A DNA stretch of 16,774 bases, from contig CAQWMM010000039.1 in the NCBI GenBank assembly GCA_948907985.1, positions 1-16,774 of the forward strand, read 5' to 3'. This DNA is from an uncultured Bacillota bacterium. Its GTDB lineage: Bacteria; Bacillota; Dehalobacteriia; UBA4068; UBA4997. The notes under the pieces were generated by a model that saw only the letters and a list, made by a program, of their open reading frames with translations, made no database searches and was not told where the DNA came from. Of this stretch, positions 1-7,369 are shown piece after piece; within the stretch, counting starts at the first letter, position 1; every line of letters begins with the position of its first letter. The translations under genes and the position numbers were made by a program.

Positions 1-2
1 GC

Positions 3-581
3 CTAAAATCAACTATTATTTATGCGCTTTTTACTTTTAGCTTTGCTGTGATTATGGGGTTGGTGTTAGACGCAGCCGGATTTGAGAAAGAAGTGAAAAA
101 TGTGTCCATAACTGGCGGCCAGCAGGATAATATAAGCTGGGAAAATCTAACCGGAACGTTCTGGCAGAAACAGGCGGCGGCTTTCCAAATTGCTTTTAAG
201 GGTTCGTTTGCCTTATTTAAAAATGTGTTTGTTTTTTTACTTTTAGGAGCTGGCATTGGGGCTTTTATACATGGTTTTGTACCAACTGAACTTTTGAGCG
301 ACTTGGCTGGAGCAAGTAATTTCTGGGCTGTTCCTTTGGCGGCGGTGATTGGTATTCCAATGTATATTCGCACCGAAACTATGATACCGATAGCCAGCGT
401 TTTGATTGCCAAAGGCGTTGCCCCAGGCGTTATGATGGCCTTGATTTTGGGCGGAGCTGGTGCGAGTATCCCGGAAGTGTCTCTGCTTAGTTCAATTTTC
501 AAGAAAAAGATGATCTTTACATTTGTGCTTTGTATTTTTGCTGTTGCTACAATTACAGGGTATGTGTTTAATTTTGTTTAA
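3..581 (+). CDS. YraQ/ArsP-family permease, 5' end outside the window
   Basis: The frame is open from the window's first bases, so the N-terminal part of the protein lies outside. The GTG at position 48 is only an internal codon. The visible part is about 192 residues. It is rich in hydrophobic segments: near the start (LFTFSFAVIMGLVL), in the middle (NVFVFLLLGAGIGAFIHGF), and at the C-terminus (MIFTFVLCIFAVATITGYVF). The segment with GIPMYIRTETMIPIASVLI followed by a Gly-rich stretch and SIPEV resembles the C-terminal half of predicted permeases of the DUF318/YraQ group, which includes ArsP organoarsenical exporters. Membrane location is certain. The substrate is not: arsenicals or another metal or metalloid are possible. 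A small Cys-rich protein follows 29 bases downstream, probably in the same transcript. Confidence 0.8.
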   Translation, partial: LKSTIIYALFTFSFAVIMGLVLDAAGFEKEVKNVSITGGQQDNISWENLTGTFWQKQAAAFQIAFKGSFALFKNVFVFLLLGAGIGAFIHGFVPTELLSDLAGASNFWAVPLAAVIGIPMYIRTETMIPIASVLIAKGVAPGVMMALILGGAGASIPEVSLLSSIFKKKMIFTFVLCIFAVATITGYVFNFV

Positions 582-610
582 AAATTTAAGATTTGAAGGA
601 GGTTGTTATC

Positions 611-799
611 ATGAAAGAGAAGAAAAATTTTTTAGCTACATTATTTGGCGGTGGCTGTGGTTGCGGTTGTGGTATTAATATCACTGAGGAGGAAACTTCA
701 AGGGAAACTGTTCCGAGAAAAAATGTCCGCAAAAAGAAGTTGGCTAAAAAGGGCTGCTGTAATATGCAAATTATTGAAGAAAATGATAATAATGCTTAA
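611..799 (+). CDS. Small cysteine-rich protein downstream of the permease
   Basis: This 62-residue soluble protein starts at ATG 611, eight bases after a perfect AAGGAGG (596-602). An upstream in-frame TTG at 593 lies before that site and is rejected as a start. The sequence has three parts: a short basic/hydrophobic N-terminus (KEKKNFLATLFGG), a run GGGCGCGCGI with three alternating cysteines, and a lysine-rich stretch leading to GCCNMQIIEEND with a cysteine pair and an acidic tail. Five cysteines in 62 residues, next to a permease of a family that includes metalloid exporters, suggest a metal or metalloid chaperone, sensor or redox partner. That role is inferred from composition and position only. 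Short proteins ending in a CCN/CCD-I-E-E type motif near such permeases are, to my recollection, recurrent in Firmicutes. No named family is assigned. Confidence 0.75.
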   Translation: MKEKKNFLATLFGGGCGCGCGINITEEETSRETVPRKNVRKKKLAKKGCCNMQIIEENDNNA

Positions 800-843
800 A
801 ATAGAGTACCGCCGTTCTTAAAGGTCAACGGCGGTACTCTATT
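800..843. terminator. Bidirectional hairpin between convergent genes
   Basis: A perfect 17-bp inverted repeat (800-816 with 827-843) with a 10-base loop lies immediately after the stop codon of the small Cys-rich gene. Its right arm is also the last codons of the minus-strand hydrolase gene, whose stop sits at 825-827. There is no long T tract after it in either direction; the minus side has only TTTAAGC. It is probably a shared terminator or mRNA-end stabiliser for the two converging transcripts. Confidence 0.7.
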
Positions 844-1550
844 GTGGAGTTAGCTAGTTCGTGGCGTAGCCATTGCCAGTAATATTCCAGTTGTTCCGGG
901 GTGTGAAACCAATGTTCGCCGCCGGGTTGTTCCTGCAAGCGGCAATGAAAACGCGTCGCAAAATCCATTGTACTGGCGGCGCTACACAAAACGTCATGTT
1001 CGCCGCGCAAAATGGCCGTTGGAAAAGGCCATTTGTCGATGGGGTTGGCTAAAACGCTACAATAGTAGTCCCAATAAAGAGTTTCATAGGGATTGGAAAT
1101 AACTTTTTGCTCCTTTAATTGTTCATGCGTTACGTTGATCTGTTGCATAATATATTCAATTACCTGCCGCATATTCAGAACCGGTGATAAAAACCAGCAA
1201 TTAGCTAGTTTTTCGTCCTTGTAGGCTAATAAACTGAAATATGCTCCCATACTGCAAGCAAAAAGCGAGATATTTTGATAACTTTGTTTGGCAAAATTCA
1301 TAATTTGATTTAAGTCTTTCAAATAAGGCTGTAATTTTCCCGGTTCCGGTTCGTAAACCCTTTCTCCATGGCAGGGCAGGTCAAAGCTTAATACCTGATA
1401 AGTATGCTTTGCGGCTTCTTCGGCCAAAATCCAAATACAATCGTCGATTTTGGATGAATGACTGCCATGTACTGCAATAATTAATTTATTACTGGGTTTG
1501 TTCCATAAAATTGCCGGTATATTATTTATTTTAATTTTTTCCATAAACAT
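825..1550 (-). CDS. Alpha/beta hydrolase
   Basis: This 241-residue protein has an alpha/beta-hydrolase fold without signal peptide or membrane segments, so it is cytoplasmic. Recognisable parts in order are the oxyanion-region motif AVHGSHS (about residues 26-32), FDLPCHGE (57-63), the nucleophile elbow ACSMG with Ser100, the acid in RGEHD (Asp186) and the catalytic His in GGEHWFH (His213). The elbow has Ala where the first Gly of G-x-S-x-G usually stands, which is tolerated in the superfamily. The start at 1550 follows AAGGAG (1558-1563) by seven bases. That ribosome binding site is built into the stop codon of galE (TAAGGAG), so translation is probably coupled to galE. An esterase or thioesterase-like activity is likely; the substrate is unknown. 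The last codons form one arm of the terminator hairpin. Confidence 0.85.
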   Translation of the reverse strand: MFMEKIKINNIPAILWNKPSNKLIIAVHGSHSSKIDDCIWILAEEAAKHTYQVLSFDLPCHGERVYEPEPGKLQPYLKDLNQIMNFAKQSYQNISLFACSMGAYFSLLAYKDEKLANCWFLSPVLNMRQVIEYIMQQINVTHEQLKEQKVISNPYETLYWDYYCSVLANPIDKWPFPTAILRGEHDVLCSAASTMDFATRFHCRLQEQPGGEHWFHTPEQLEYYWQWLRHELANSTIEYRR

Positions 1551-1561
1551 TTTTTTGCTCC

Positions 1562-2551
1562 TTAATCTACATAGCCTGTTGGGTGGCTGCTATGCCATTT
1601 CCAGGCAGAAGCGATAATTTCGTCAAGACTGCTGTGCTGCGGTTGCCAGTTTAAAATCTGTTTGGCCTTGGCGGACGATGCCACCAGCCGCGCAGGATCA
1701 CCTGGGCGTTTAGCGACAACTTCGGCAAGTATGGGTTGGCCGGTTATTTGTCTGGCGGCTGCAATAACCTGCCGGACGCTAAAGCCAACATCGCTGCCTA
1801 GATTAAACACATTGTTGGCGCCGCCCGCCATTAAATATTGCAACGCTAAAATGTGCGCCTGCGCCAGATCGCAGACGTGAATATAATCGCGGATACAGGT
1901 ACCGTCTGGGGTGGGGTAATCGTTGCCAAAAATGGCAATTTTCTGGCGCTGACCGCTGGCCGCCTGCAAAACTAGGGGAATCAAATGTGTTTCCGGGTTG
2001 TGCGCCTCGCCAATTTGGCCGCTGGGGTGCGCGCCGCAGGCGTTGAAGTAGCGCAGGGCCACATAGCGCAGGCCGCTGGCCTGGCTGGCCCAATACATCA
2101 GTTTTTCCATGGCCAGTTTTGTTTCGCCGTAGCAGTTGGTGGGTTGGGTTGGGTCGCCCTCCAAAATTGGTACGGTTTGCGGCTCGCCATAAACCGCCGC
2201 ACTTGAGGAAAAGACAATGTTGTTGACATTGTTTTGCCGCATGGCTTTTAACAGCGAAATCGTGCCGGCCAGATTATTGTCATAATATTTCAGCGGGTCG
2301 GTCATAGATTCGCCAACCTGAGAAAAGGCGGCGAAATGAATAACCCCTGCAATTTTTTCCTGGGCAAAAAGGGCGTTAAGCGCGGCCTGATCCCGGATGT
2401 CCAGCTGATAAAAGCGCGCTTGGGGGTGTAGGGCCTGCTTAAAACCGGTGCTTAGGTTGTCTGCCGCCGCCACGTCGTAGCCCTCGGCTATTAATTCGTA
2501 AATTGTATGCGAGCCAATATAACCGGCTCCGCCTAATACCAAAATTGTCAT
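1562..2551 (-). CDS. galE: UDP-glucose 4-epimerase
   Basis: This cytoplasmic enzyme of 329 residues has the usual length for GalE. It interconverts UDP-glucose and UDP-galactose in the Leloir pathway and supplies UDP-galactose for surface glycans. It is an extended short-chain dehydrogenase. Visible elements are the NAD-binding Rossmann motif GGAGYIG (residues 7-13), DIRD (51-54), HFAAFSQVGES (72-82), the Ser cluster SSSAAVYG (115-122) and the catalytic YGETK (Tyr141, Lys145). RYFNACGAHPSG (167-178) and GNDYPTPDGTCIRDYIHV (209-226) are characteristic of bacterial GalE. It is the first gene of a two-gene operon with the hydrolase. The Shine-Dalgarno sequence is modest (CAGGGA upstream of the ATG). 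No other galactose-pathway gene is nearby, so a role in polysaccharide precursor supply is as likely as galactose use. Confidence 0.96.
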   Translation of the reverse strand: MTILVLGGAGYIGSHTIYELIAEGYDVAAADNLSTGFKQALHPQARFYQLDIRDQAALNALFAQEKIAGVIHFAAFSQVGESMTDPLKYYDNNLAGTISLLKAMRQNNVNNIVFSSSAAVYGEPQTVPILEGDPTQPTNCYGETKLAMEKLMYWASQASGLRYVALRYFNACGAHPSGQIGEAHNPETHLIPLVLQAASGQRQKIAIFGNDYPTPDGTCIRDYIHVCDLAQAHILALQYLMAGGANNVFNLGSDVGFSVRQVIAAARQITGQPILAEVVAKRPGDPARLVASSAKAKQILNWQPQHSSLDEIIASAWKWHSSHPTGYVD

Positions 2552-2619
2552 ATTAAAATCCCTGTCAATCTGTTTTGCTCTTTTATTGTTTCAACGGTGT
2601 TTTATTATTACACTTGTAT

Positions 2620-2648
2620 AGTATAACTCATAAAAATGCAAAATTCAA
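2620..2648 (-). promoter_or_regulatory. Sigma-A type promoter of galE operon
   Basis: Read on the minus strand, TTGAAT (2643-2648) is followed after exactly 17 bases by TATACT (2620-2625). It lies about 70 bases before the galE start codon in an AT-rich intergenic stretch, and is divergent from the tRNA promoter. Confidence 0.65.
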
Positions 2649-2679
2649 TCAACTTGTAAGAAAAAAATGATTTTTACTA

Positions 2680-2708
2680 TTGACTTATGTAAAAAAATTG
2701 GGTATAAT
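2680..2708 (+). promoter_or_regulatory. Promoter of tRNA-Trp
   Basis: TTGACT (2680-2685), a 17-base spacer and a consensus TATAAT (2703-2708) end 13 bases before the mature tRNA 5' end. This is a strong sigma-A promoter, as expected for a stable RNA. Confidence 0.85.
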
Positions 2709-2721
2709 AATAGCGTTATAA

Positions 2722-2797
2722 AGGGGTATAGCTCAATTGGTAGAGTAGTGGTCTCCAAAACCATTGGTTCTGGGTTCGAGTCCTAGTGCCCCTGCCA
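2722..2797 (+). tRNA. tRNA-Trp (anticodon CCA)
   Basis: The cloverleaf can be folded by hand. The acceptor stem is 2722-2728 with 2787-2793 (one G-U pair), and the D stem is GCTC/GAGT with the loop AATTGGTA. The anticodon stem is 2748-2752 with 2760-2764, around the loop CTCCAAA with anticodon CCA at 2755-2757. The T arm has the loop TTCGAGT (2775-2781). The 3' CCA is encoded (2795-2797). It is a single-gene unit with its own promoter and terminator. Confidence 0.97.
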
Positions 2798-2806
2798 AAC
2801 AAAAAG

Positions 2807-2852
2807 ACAAGTTCCGACAGCTGATTTTGGCTGTTAAGGAACTTGTTTTTTA
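2807..2852 (+). terminator. Intrinsic terminator of tRNA-Trp
   Basis: The outer stem is ACAAGTTCC (2807-2815) with GGAACTTGT (2838-2846) and the inner stem is ACAGC (2817-2821) with GCTGT (2830-2834). A T-rich run from 2846 follows directly. This is a textbook rho-independent terminator, ten bases after the tRNA 3' end. Confidence 0.9.
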
Positions 2853-2880
2853 TTGCCTTAATGGGCTTTTTGGCAGGAAA

Positions 2881-2909
2881 TTGACTTTTTTTGCGGAATA
2901 TAGTATAAT
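2881..2909 (+). promoter_or_regulatory. Promoter of the repeat-protein gene
   Basis: TTGACT (2881-2886), a 17-base spacer and TATAAT (2904-2909) stand 37 bases before the chosen ATG at 2946. The two hexamers are identical to those of the tRNA promoter 200 bases upstream. Confidence 0.8.
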
Positions 2910-2945
2910 ATAAGCAATATTTCTTTGATTTGGAGGATGGGTTCG

Positions 2946-3611
2946 ATGTCGGTTACGCAGGATGATTTGCGGCAGGCAAGAAAACTGGCAACCGAGGCTA
3001 TGGCCAGGCGAGAGCGCCGTTTTATGCGGAAATATGGCCAGGCGACTAACGACGCGCTTTTGGCTTATCTGCGCCAGCTGGCCAGAGAACTTGGCTTTAC
3101 GCCGGACGTCTGTGATGTGGTTTGTGTAAATTTTTTAAAAAAACGCCTGGGGGATTGGAACACAATTCTGGCGCAGGCGGGGCTTTCGCCCTGCACAGAG
3201 CAAGAGCGTGCCAATGTGCCGGCGGCTTTTGAGCGTGAGGTACAACGCCAGCTTTATTATCATCAACAGACGGTGGTTTGGTTGGCTGAGCAGGAAAAAG
3301 ATTTTGCCAGCCTGCATTTTGAAGACAGCGATGAGGAGCTTTTGGCTTATTTGCAGGATTGTGCTAAAAGGATTAAACGCTCGCCTACTATTTGTGAGGT
3401 GATTGGCGGGGAGTATATTAAAGAGCGTTTTGGCGGCTGGGGGCAGGCGCTGGCTTTGGCCGGTCTGCCGCAGGCCCCGGCCAACCCGCCCAAGCGCTGG
3501 CACCGGCAAATTTATCTTGATGAACTAAGACGGCAGCGGGAGATTGGTATGGAAACCCGGCGAGAGGCTAAAAAGGTGATTTATGTTCCTCCGGATTTGG
3601 CGGAATGCTGA
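2946..3611 (+). CDS. Protein with two homing-endonuclease-associated repeats
   Basis: The protein has 221 residues from ATG 2946, which follows TGGAGG (2931-2936) by nine bases. The in-frame TTG at 2925 and ATG at 2937 lie before or against that site and are less likely starts. Two copies of one motif are visible at residues 35-80 and 129-174. Each runs from LLAYL through a basic helix and a TxxVC/TICEV turn to a Phe/Tyr-[IL]KKR-F/L-G-x-W stretch, ending in AxAGL. This pattern matches the homing-endonuclease-associated (HNH-type) repeat thought to bind DNA. The flanks are very basic, and no nuclease catalytic motif is present. A sequence-specific DNA-binding role is inferred; the target is unknown. 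It is monocistronic with its own promoter, and no mobile-element hallmarks surround it. Confidence 0.75.
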   Translation: MSVTQDDLRQARKLATEAMARRERRFMRKYGQATNDALLAYLRQLARELGFTPDVCDVVCVNFLKKRLGDWNTILAQAGLSPCTEQERANVPAAFEREVQRQLYYHQQTVVWLAEQEKDFASLHFEDSDEELLAYLQDCAKRIKRSPTICEVIGGEYIKERFGGWGQALALAGLPQAPANPPKRWHRQIYLDELRRQREIGMETRREAKKVIYVPPDLAEC

Positions 3612-3932
3612 TTCTGAACAAAAACCTGACGATTGTTCTTGCAGTTAGAGGTGGGAGAAACAATATAATTATTTTTTTCGGTATGTGGGTGTAAAATTTC
3701 GCTAAAAAATTCCAAAAAAGAGTTGCATTTAGACGTGATTGGGCATATAATATATATAGGGAGAGAAGGTTTTTCCCCATTGCTCTCCTTTCCTCTGACA
3801 GCAGGCGGATATTGGACCTTAAGCTGGCCGTATACTCGCTTTTTTTATATAATATTTTGGCGGGCGGCATAGCAGGCGGCAATGCGGGACGCTGAAAATA
3901 ACCGCAAATTTGAAAAATGAGGGCGATCGGTT
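3612..3932 (+). promoter_or_regulatory. Promoter and long leader of the phosphorelay operon
   Basis: This 321-base stretch has no gene. TTGCAT (3723-3728), a 17-base spacer and TATAAT (3746-3751) form a good promoter about 180 bases before the kinase start. The untranslated leader contains the hairpin GGAGAG/CTCTCC (3760-3765 with 3783-3788). It also contains an imperfect GC-rich stem (3803-3815 with 3828-3841) followed by a T run to 3846 that looks like an intrinsic terminator. A nonamer AGCAGGCGG occurs twice (3800-3808 and 3871-3879). The leader may therefore attenuate transcription. I could not match it to a known riboswitch, including the cyclic-di-GMP class I consensus. Confidence 0.6.
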
Positions 3933-6932
3933 TTGAGAGAAAATGAAACAAGGACGCAAAAACTATTATCCTTGATTCTGATTGTATGTTGTGTGCTTTT
4001 TGTACTTTGGGGATGCCATTTTTATCTTACTTCTATTCAGAAGAGTTTGGTAGATCAGGCAATAGGGAATGTTTTGACGGTTACACAACAGCAGGAGCAG
4101 GCTTTTGATAATTTCCTGACCAGGGATATGGACAGAATACATAGTTTTGCACTGTATTTTTCACAAACCAATTCCAATGACGTGGCGGAGATTCAGGATA
4201 AACTGACAGCCTTTGACGATGTTGAGGCTGTTTATTCCGTTGTCAATTTGGATACTGGAGCCTTTTATAACAACAAAACCAGACAGACCTTTAAGATGAC
4301 GGTCGGCCAGCTGTGGGATTATCAGCGACTGGGCGATCAGGGCGTGCGCAATTCCTACATGGGACTTTATAATGGCAAAAATATGTTTGGCTACTATGAG
4401 CGCTTTACTTTTGCCGACGGCGCCAGGGGGCTTTTCCAGAAAGGTTATGATAATACTCAGGTTTGCGATGAGTTTTCACTTTCCTTTTATGATGACCAGG
4501 GATTTTCTTATGTGGTAACCGATCAGGGTGAGATTTTGCTGCGCTCGCAGAACGAGGGTAACAGTTCGCATCAGTCTTTGGGCAGTTCCTTTACTAATAT
4601 TTTTGATATTGTGGATTTGTCGCATGACAGCGAGCAACATATTAACGATTTTAAGAGGGCGCTGGCCAACTCTGAAACCGGTATGTTCCAGTTTGAAGGC
4701 GAATACGATACCTTTGTTTATACCTATGTGCCGTTGGAAAGAGTTGACGATTGGTATTTGATCTCGATTGTGCCAATGTCGGCTATTATGACAGAGGCCG
4801 ATAAGGTTATATATAATTCGCATGTTATGTTTATTGTGCTGTTGGCGGTTATGGCGGTTATTTTAACCTTTGTCTGGCTGGCCAGCAGAGTACAGCGGAA
4901 CATTAAACTGAAAAACAAGGAAATTGAATATCAGGAGCAGTTATTTAACAGCTTTTTCGTCTATTTATCTAATAATACGGATGATGTTTATTTGATTTTG
5001 AATTTGCAGGACAATAAATTTGTCGCTGAGTATGTCAGCCCAAATGTGGAACGAATTTTGGGCTATTCGGTAGATGCTGTGCTGAAAGATCTGACAGTTT
5101 TGGGACGGGCTGAATATCAGGACGGCCGCACCATTGAATATGAAGATTTACATAATCTGGCGGCTGGCGAAACAATTAATGTTTTGGAAACTCAACGATT
5201 TAATAACCAGTTGGGCGAGAGCAGGTTTTTCCGCGAGCTGGTTTCCTGTATCGAAGTGTTGGGCGAAAAGAAGATTATGGTTTATATCGCCGACCGTACC
5301 CGGGAGCGCGAGGTTCAGAACACGCTGCGTACAGCTTTGGACGCGGCGCGCCTGGCCAGCAAGGCCAAGAGTTCTTTCTTAAGCAGCGTCAGCCATGATA
5401 TTCGCACCCCTATGAACGCTATTGTTGGTTTGGTGGCCCTGCTGCGCGACGAGGCCAATGACCGTGATCGGGTTTTGGAATATACCTCGCGCATCGATTC
5501 GGCCAGTCGGCATTTGTTGGGATTGATTAACGATGTGCTGGATATGAATAAGATAGAAAGCGGCACAACGGCGCTGAATATTTCCGATTTGAATTTGGCT
5601 GATATTATTGATGAGCTGAACACAATTATCAGGCCGCAGGCTAAGGCTAAAAATCAAAAATTTCAAATTTTTGCCTCGTCGTTTACTTATGAGCATCTGC
5701 TGGGTGATAAGATGCGCATAAACCAGGTTTTAATTAATATTCTTTCTAACTCTGTTAAATACACGCCGGAGGGCGGCAATATTGTGATGAGTATTCAGGA
5801 GTTGCCGCAAATTTTACAGAACTATACCCGGATTCAGATTGACGTTCAGGATGACGGACAGGGGATGTCCAGGGAATATCAGGAAATTATGTTTGAGCCC
5901 TTTACGCGTGAGCAAAACACCACCACCAATAAGATTCAGGGCACCGGCCTGGGTATGGCTATCACCAAAAGCTTGGTGGATTTGATGGGCGGTTCTATTA
6001 AGGTGGAAAGCGAACTGGGCAAGGGCACCAAGTTTACGGTGGAGCTGGAACTGCGAATCCAGGAGCAGCAGCAAAAAGAGGATACTAAATTCTGGTATGA
6101 CAACGGGCTGGGCCGGATGCTGGTGGTTGACGATGATCAGGATATTTGTAAAAACGTGGTTAAAGCGATGGGCGGCACTGGCGTTAATGTGGAATATGTT
6201 ACTTCCGGCGCGGCTGCTTTGCAGCGGATTAATAGTGTGCCGGCTAACGAAAAACCTTATGATCTGATTTTGCTTGATTGGTATATGCCGGAGATGGACG
6301 GTTTGGAAACTGCCCGTAAAATCCGCCAGGATAAAAAGCATGAAATTCCGATTGTGATGCTTACCGCCTATGATTGGGAGGAAATCGGCCCCCAGGCTAT
6401 GGATATTGGCATTGACCATTTCCTGCAAAAGCCGTTCTTTGTATCTAACTTTAAAGAAGCCGTTAGTCGGATTATGGGCGGCGGCAAGTCTAAAAAGGAC
6501 AGTAAAACCCTTGATGTTATTAAGGGCCGGCATATTTTGATTGTTGAGGATATTGAGGTTAACCGGATGATTCTGGTTAAGATTATGACCAGCCGCGGCG
6601 CTACCTGTGATATTGCCGTTAACGGCCAGGAGGCGGTGGAAATTTTCACTCGCTCAAAGCCGGGAACCTTTGATATAATTTTGATGGACGTACAGATGCC
6701 GATTATGAATGGTTATGAGGCAACTAAGGCGATCCGCGCCAGCAGCCATGCGGATGCTAAAGATGTGCCGATTGTGGCTATGACCGCCAATGCTTTTGCT
6801 GATGATGTGCGCGCGGCTTTGGATTCGGGAATGGACGCGCATGTGGCCAAACCGATTATTTTAGAGAACCTGGAGAACACTTTGCGCGATGTGCTGCATT
6901 ATAAAAAAAAGAGGGATAATCCAGATAAATAA
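3933..6932 (+). CDS. Membrane hybrid sensor histidine kinase with two receiver domains
   Basis: This 999-residue protein starts at TTG 3933. An in-frame stop lies just upstream (3918-3920), and GAGGG precedes the start by nine bases. Domains in order: membrane segment about 11-32; extracytoplasmic sensor about 33-295 (Cache-like by size and layout, inferred); second membrane segment about 297-319; PAS-like domain about 340-455; and dimerisation/phosphoacceptor domain with SHDIRTP (His488). The ATPase domain follows, with N-box around Asn606, DDGQG (640-644) and GTGLG (670-674). The last two domains are receivers, about 728-848 (acidic pocket 733-735, Asp782, Thr811, Lys833) and 866-988 (Asp872-873 region, Asp919, Thr951, Lys973). 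It should autophosphorylate in response to an external ligand and pass phosphate through its receivers to the Hpt protein encoded next. It is the first gene of the phosphorelay operon. All key catalytic residues are present. The ligand is unknown. Confidence 0.93.
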   Translation: MRENETRTQKLLSLILIVCCVLFVLWGCHFYLTSIQKSLVDQAIGNVLTVTQQQEQAFDNFLTRDMDRIHSFALYFSQTNSNDVAEIQDKLTAFDDVEAVYSVVNLDTGAFYNNKTRQTFKMTVGQLWDYQRLGDQGVRNSYMGLYNGKNMFGYYERFTFADGARGLFQKGYDNTQVCDEFSLSFYDDQGFSYVVTDQGEILLRSQNEGNSSHQSLGSSFTNIFDIVDLSHDSEQHINDFKRALANSETGMFQFEGEYDTFVYTYVPLERVDDWYLISIVPMSAIMTEADKVIYNSHVMFIVLLAVMAVILTFVWLASRVQRNIKLKNKEIEYQEQLFNSFFVYLSNNTDDVYLILNLQDNKFVAEYVSPNVERILGYSVDAVLKDLTVLGRAEYQDGRTIEYEDLHNLAAGETINVLETQRFNNQLGESRFFRELVSCIEVLGEKKIMVYIADRTREREVQNTLRTALDAARLASKAKSSFLSSVSHDIRTPMNAIVGLVALLRDEANDRDRVLEYTSRIDSASRHLLGLINDVLDMNKIESGTTALNISDLNLADIIDELNTIIRPQAKAKNQKFQIFASSFTYEHLLGDKMRINQVLINILSNSVKYTPEGGNIVMSIQELPQILQNYTRIQIDVQDDGQGMSREYQEIMFEPFTREQNTTTNKIQGTGLGMAITKSLVDLMGGSIKVESELGKGTKFTVELELRIQEQQQKEDTKFWYDNGLGRMLVVDDDQDICKNVVKAMGGTGVNVEYVTSGAAALQRINSVPANEKPYDLILLDWYMPEMDGLETARKIRQDKKHEIPIVMLTAYDWEEIGPQAMDIGIDHFLQKPFFVSNFKEAVSRIMGGGKSKKDSKTLDVIKGRHILIVEDIEVNRMILVKIMTSRGATCDIAVNGQEAVEIFTRSKPGTFDIILMDVQMPIMNGYEATKAIRASSHADAKDVPIVAMTANAFADDVRAALDSGMDAHVAKPIILENLENTLRDVLHYKKKRDNPDK

Positions 6933-6997
6933 ATAAAATGTTGGGTATTATAAGCCGGCATTGAGGAAAAACTTTGACTTGAAAGGATGCTTACATT

Positions 6998-7351
6998 ATG
7001 GAATTGTTAGAACAACTGGAAACCATGGGGGTTAACGTTCAGGAGGGATTGGACCGCGTTATTGGTGATAAGGATTTGTATGTTATGATGCTGGATATGT
7101 TTGTGGACGCTGTGAAAAGCAAGCCGATTGAACTTTCGGCTTTTGACGCCGCTGACTATGATGAGCTTACTAAACAAGTGCATACGCTGAAAGGCACCAC
7201 CGGCAATCTTTCCATAACCCCGCTTTTTGAAATGTATAATCAAATTTTGGGTATGCTGCGCGACGGCAACCCGGCGCCGGCTAAGGCCCTGATGGTCAAG
7301 CTGCTGCCGGTGCAGGAGCAGATTGTCGATTGCATTGTCAGCCATAAGTAA
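6998..7351 (+). CDS. Stand-alone histidine phosphotransfer (Hpt) protein
   Basis: The protein has 117 residues, soluble and mostly helical, the usual size of a single Hpt domain. The phosphorylatable His62 lies in VHTLKGTTGNL (61-71), matching the Hpt signature H-x-L-K-G-x-x-x-x-[IL]. The helix before it is acidic and the helix after it carries Met and Leu, as expected for the four-helix bundle. ATG 6998 follows AAAGGA by about ten bases. The gene lies 65 bases after the hybrid kinase and 18 bases before a response regulator. It is therefore the predicted relay between the kinase receivers (Asp782 or Asp919) and the two downstream HD-GYP regulators. Confidence 0.92.
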   Translation: MELLEQLETMGVNVQEGLDRVIGDKDLYVMMLDMFVDAVKSKPIELSAFDAADYDELTKQVHTLKGTTGNLSITPLFEMYNQILGMLRDGNPAPAKALMVKLLPVQEQIVDCIVSHK

Positions 7352-7369
7352 ATTGAGAGGAAGTTAAAC

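Noticed and set aside
48..50. GTG 48 as start of the permease
   Set aside because: The frame is open to the window edge, the residues before it are hydrophobic, and no ribosome binding site precedes it. The gene is simply cut by the window.
3616..3638. GAACAA/TTGTTC hairpin as terminator of the repeat-protein gene
   Set aside because: Only six AT-rich pairs, an 11-base loop and no T tract, so it is too weak to call.
3752..3932. Cyclic-di-GMP riboswitch in the phosphorelay leader
   Set aside because: Expected from the HD-GYP context and prompted by GGGACGC at about 3886, but the other conserved elements of the class I aptamer are missing.
5814..6533. Long minus-strand ORFs inside the hybrid kinase and permease genes
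   Set aside because: They lie opposite well-supported genes with clear domains, and no family similarity or plausible translation start was seen for them. They are shadows.
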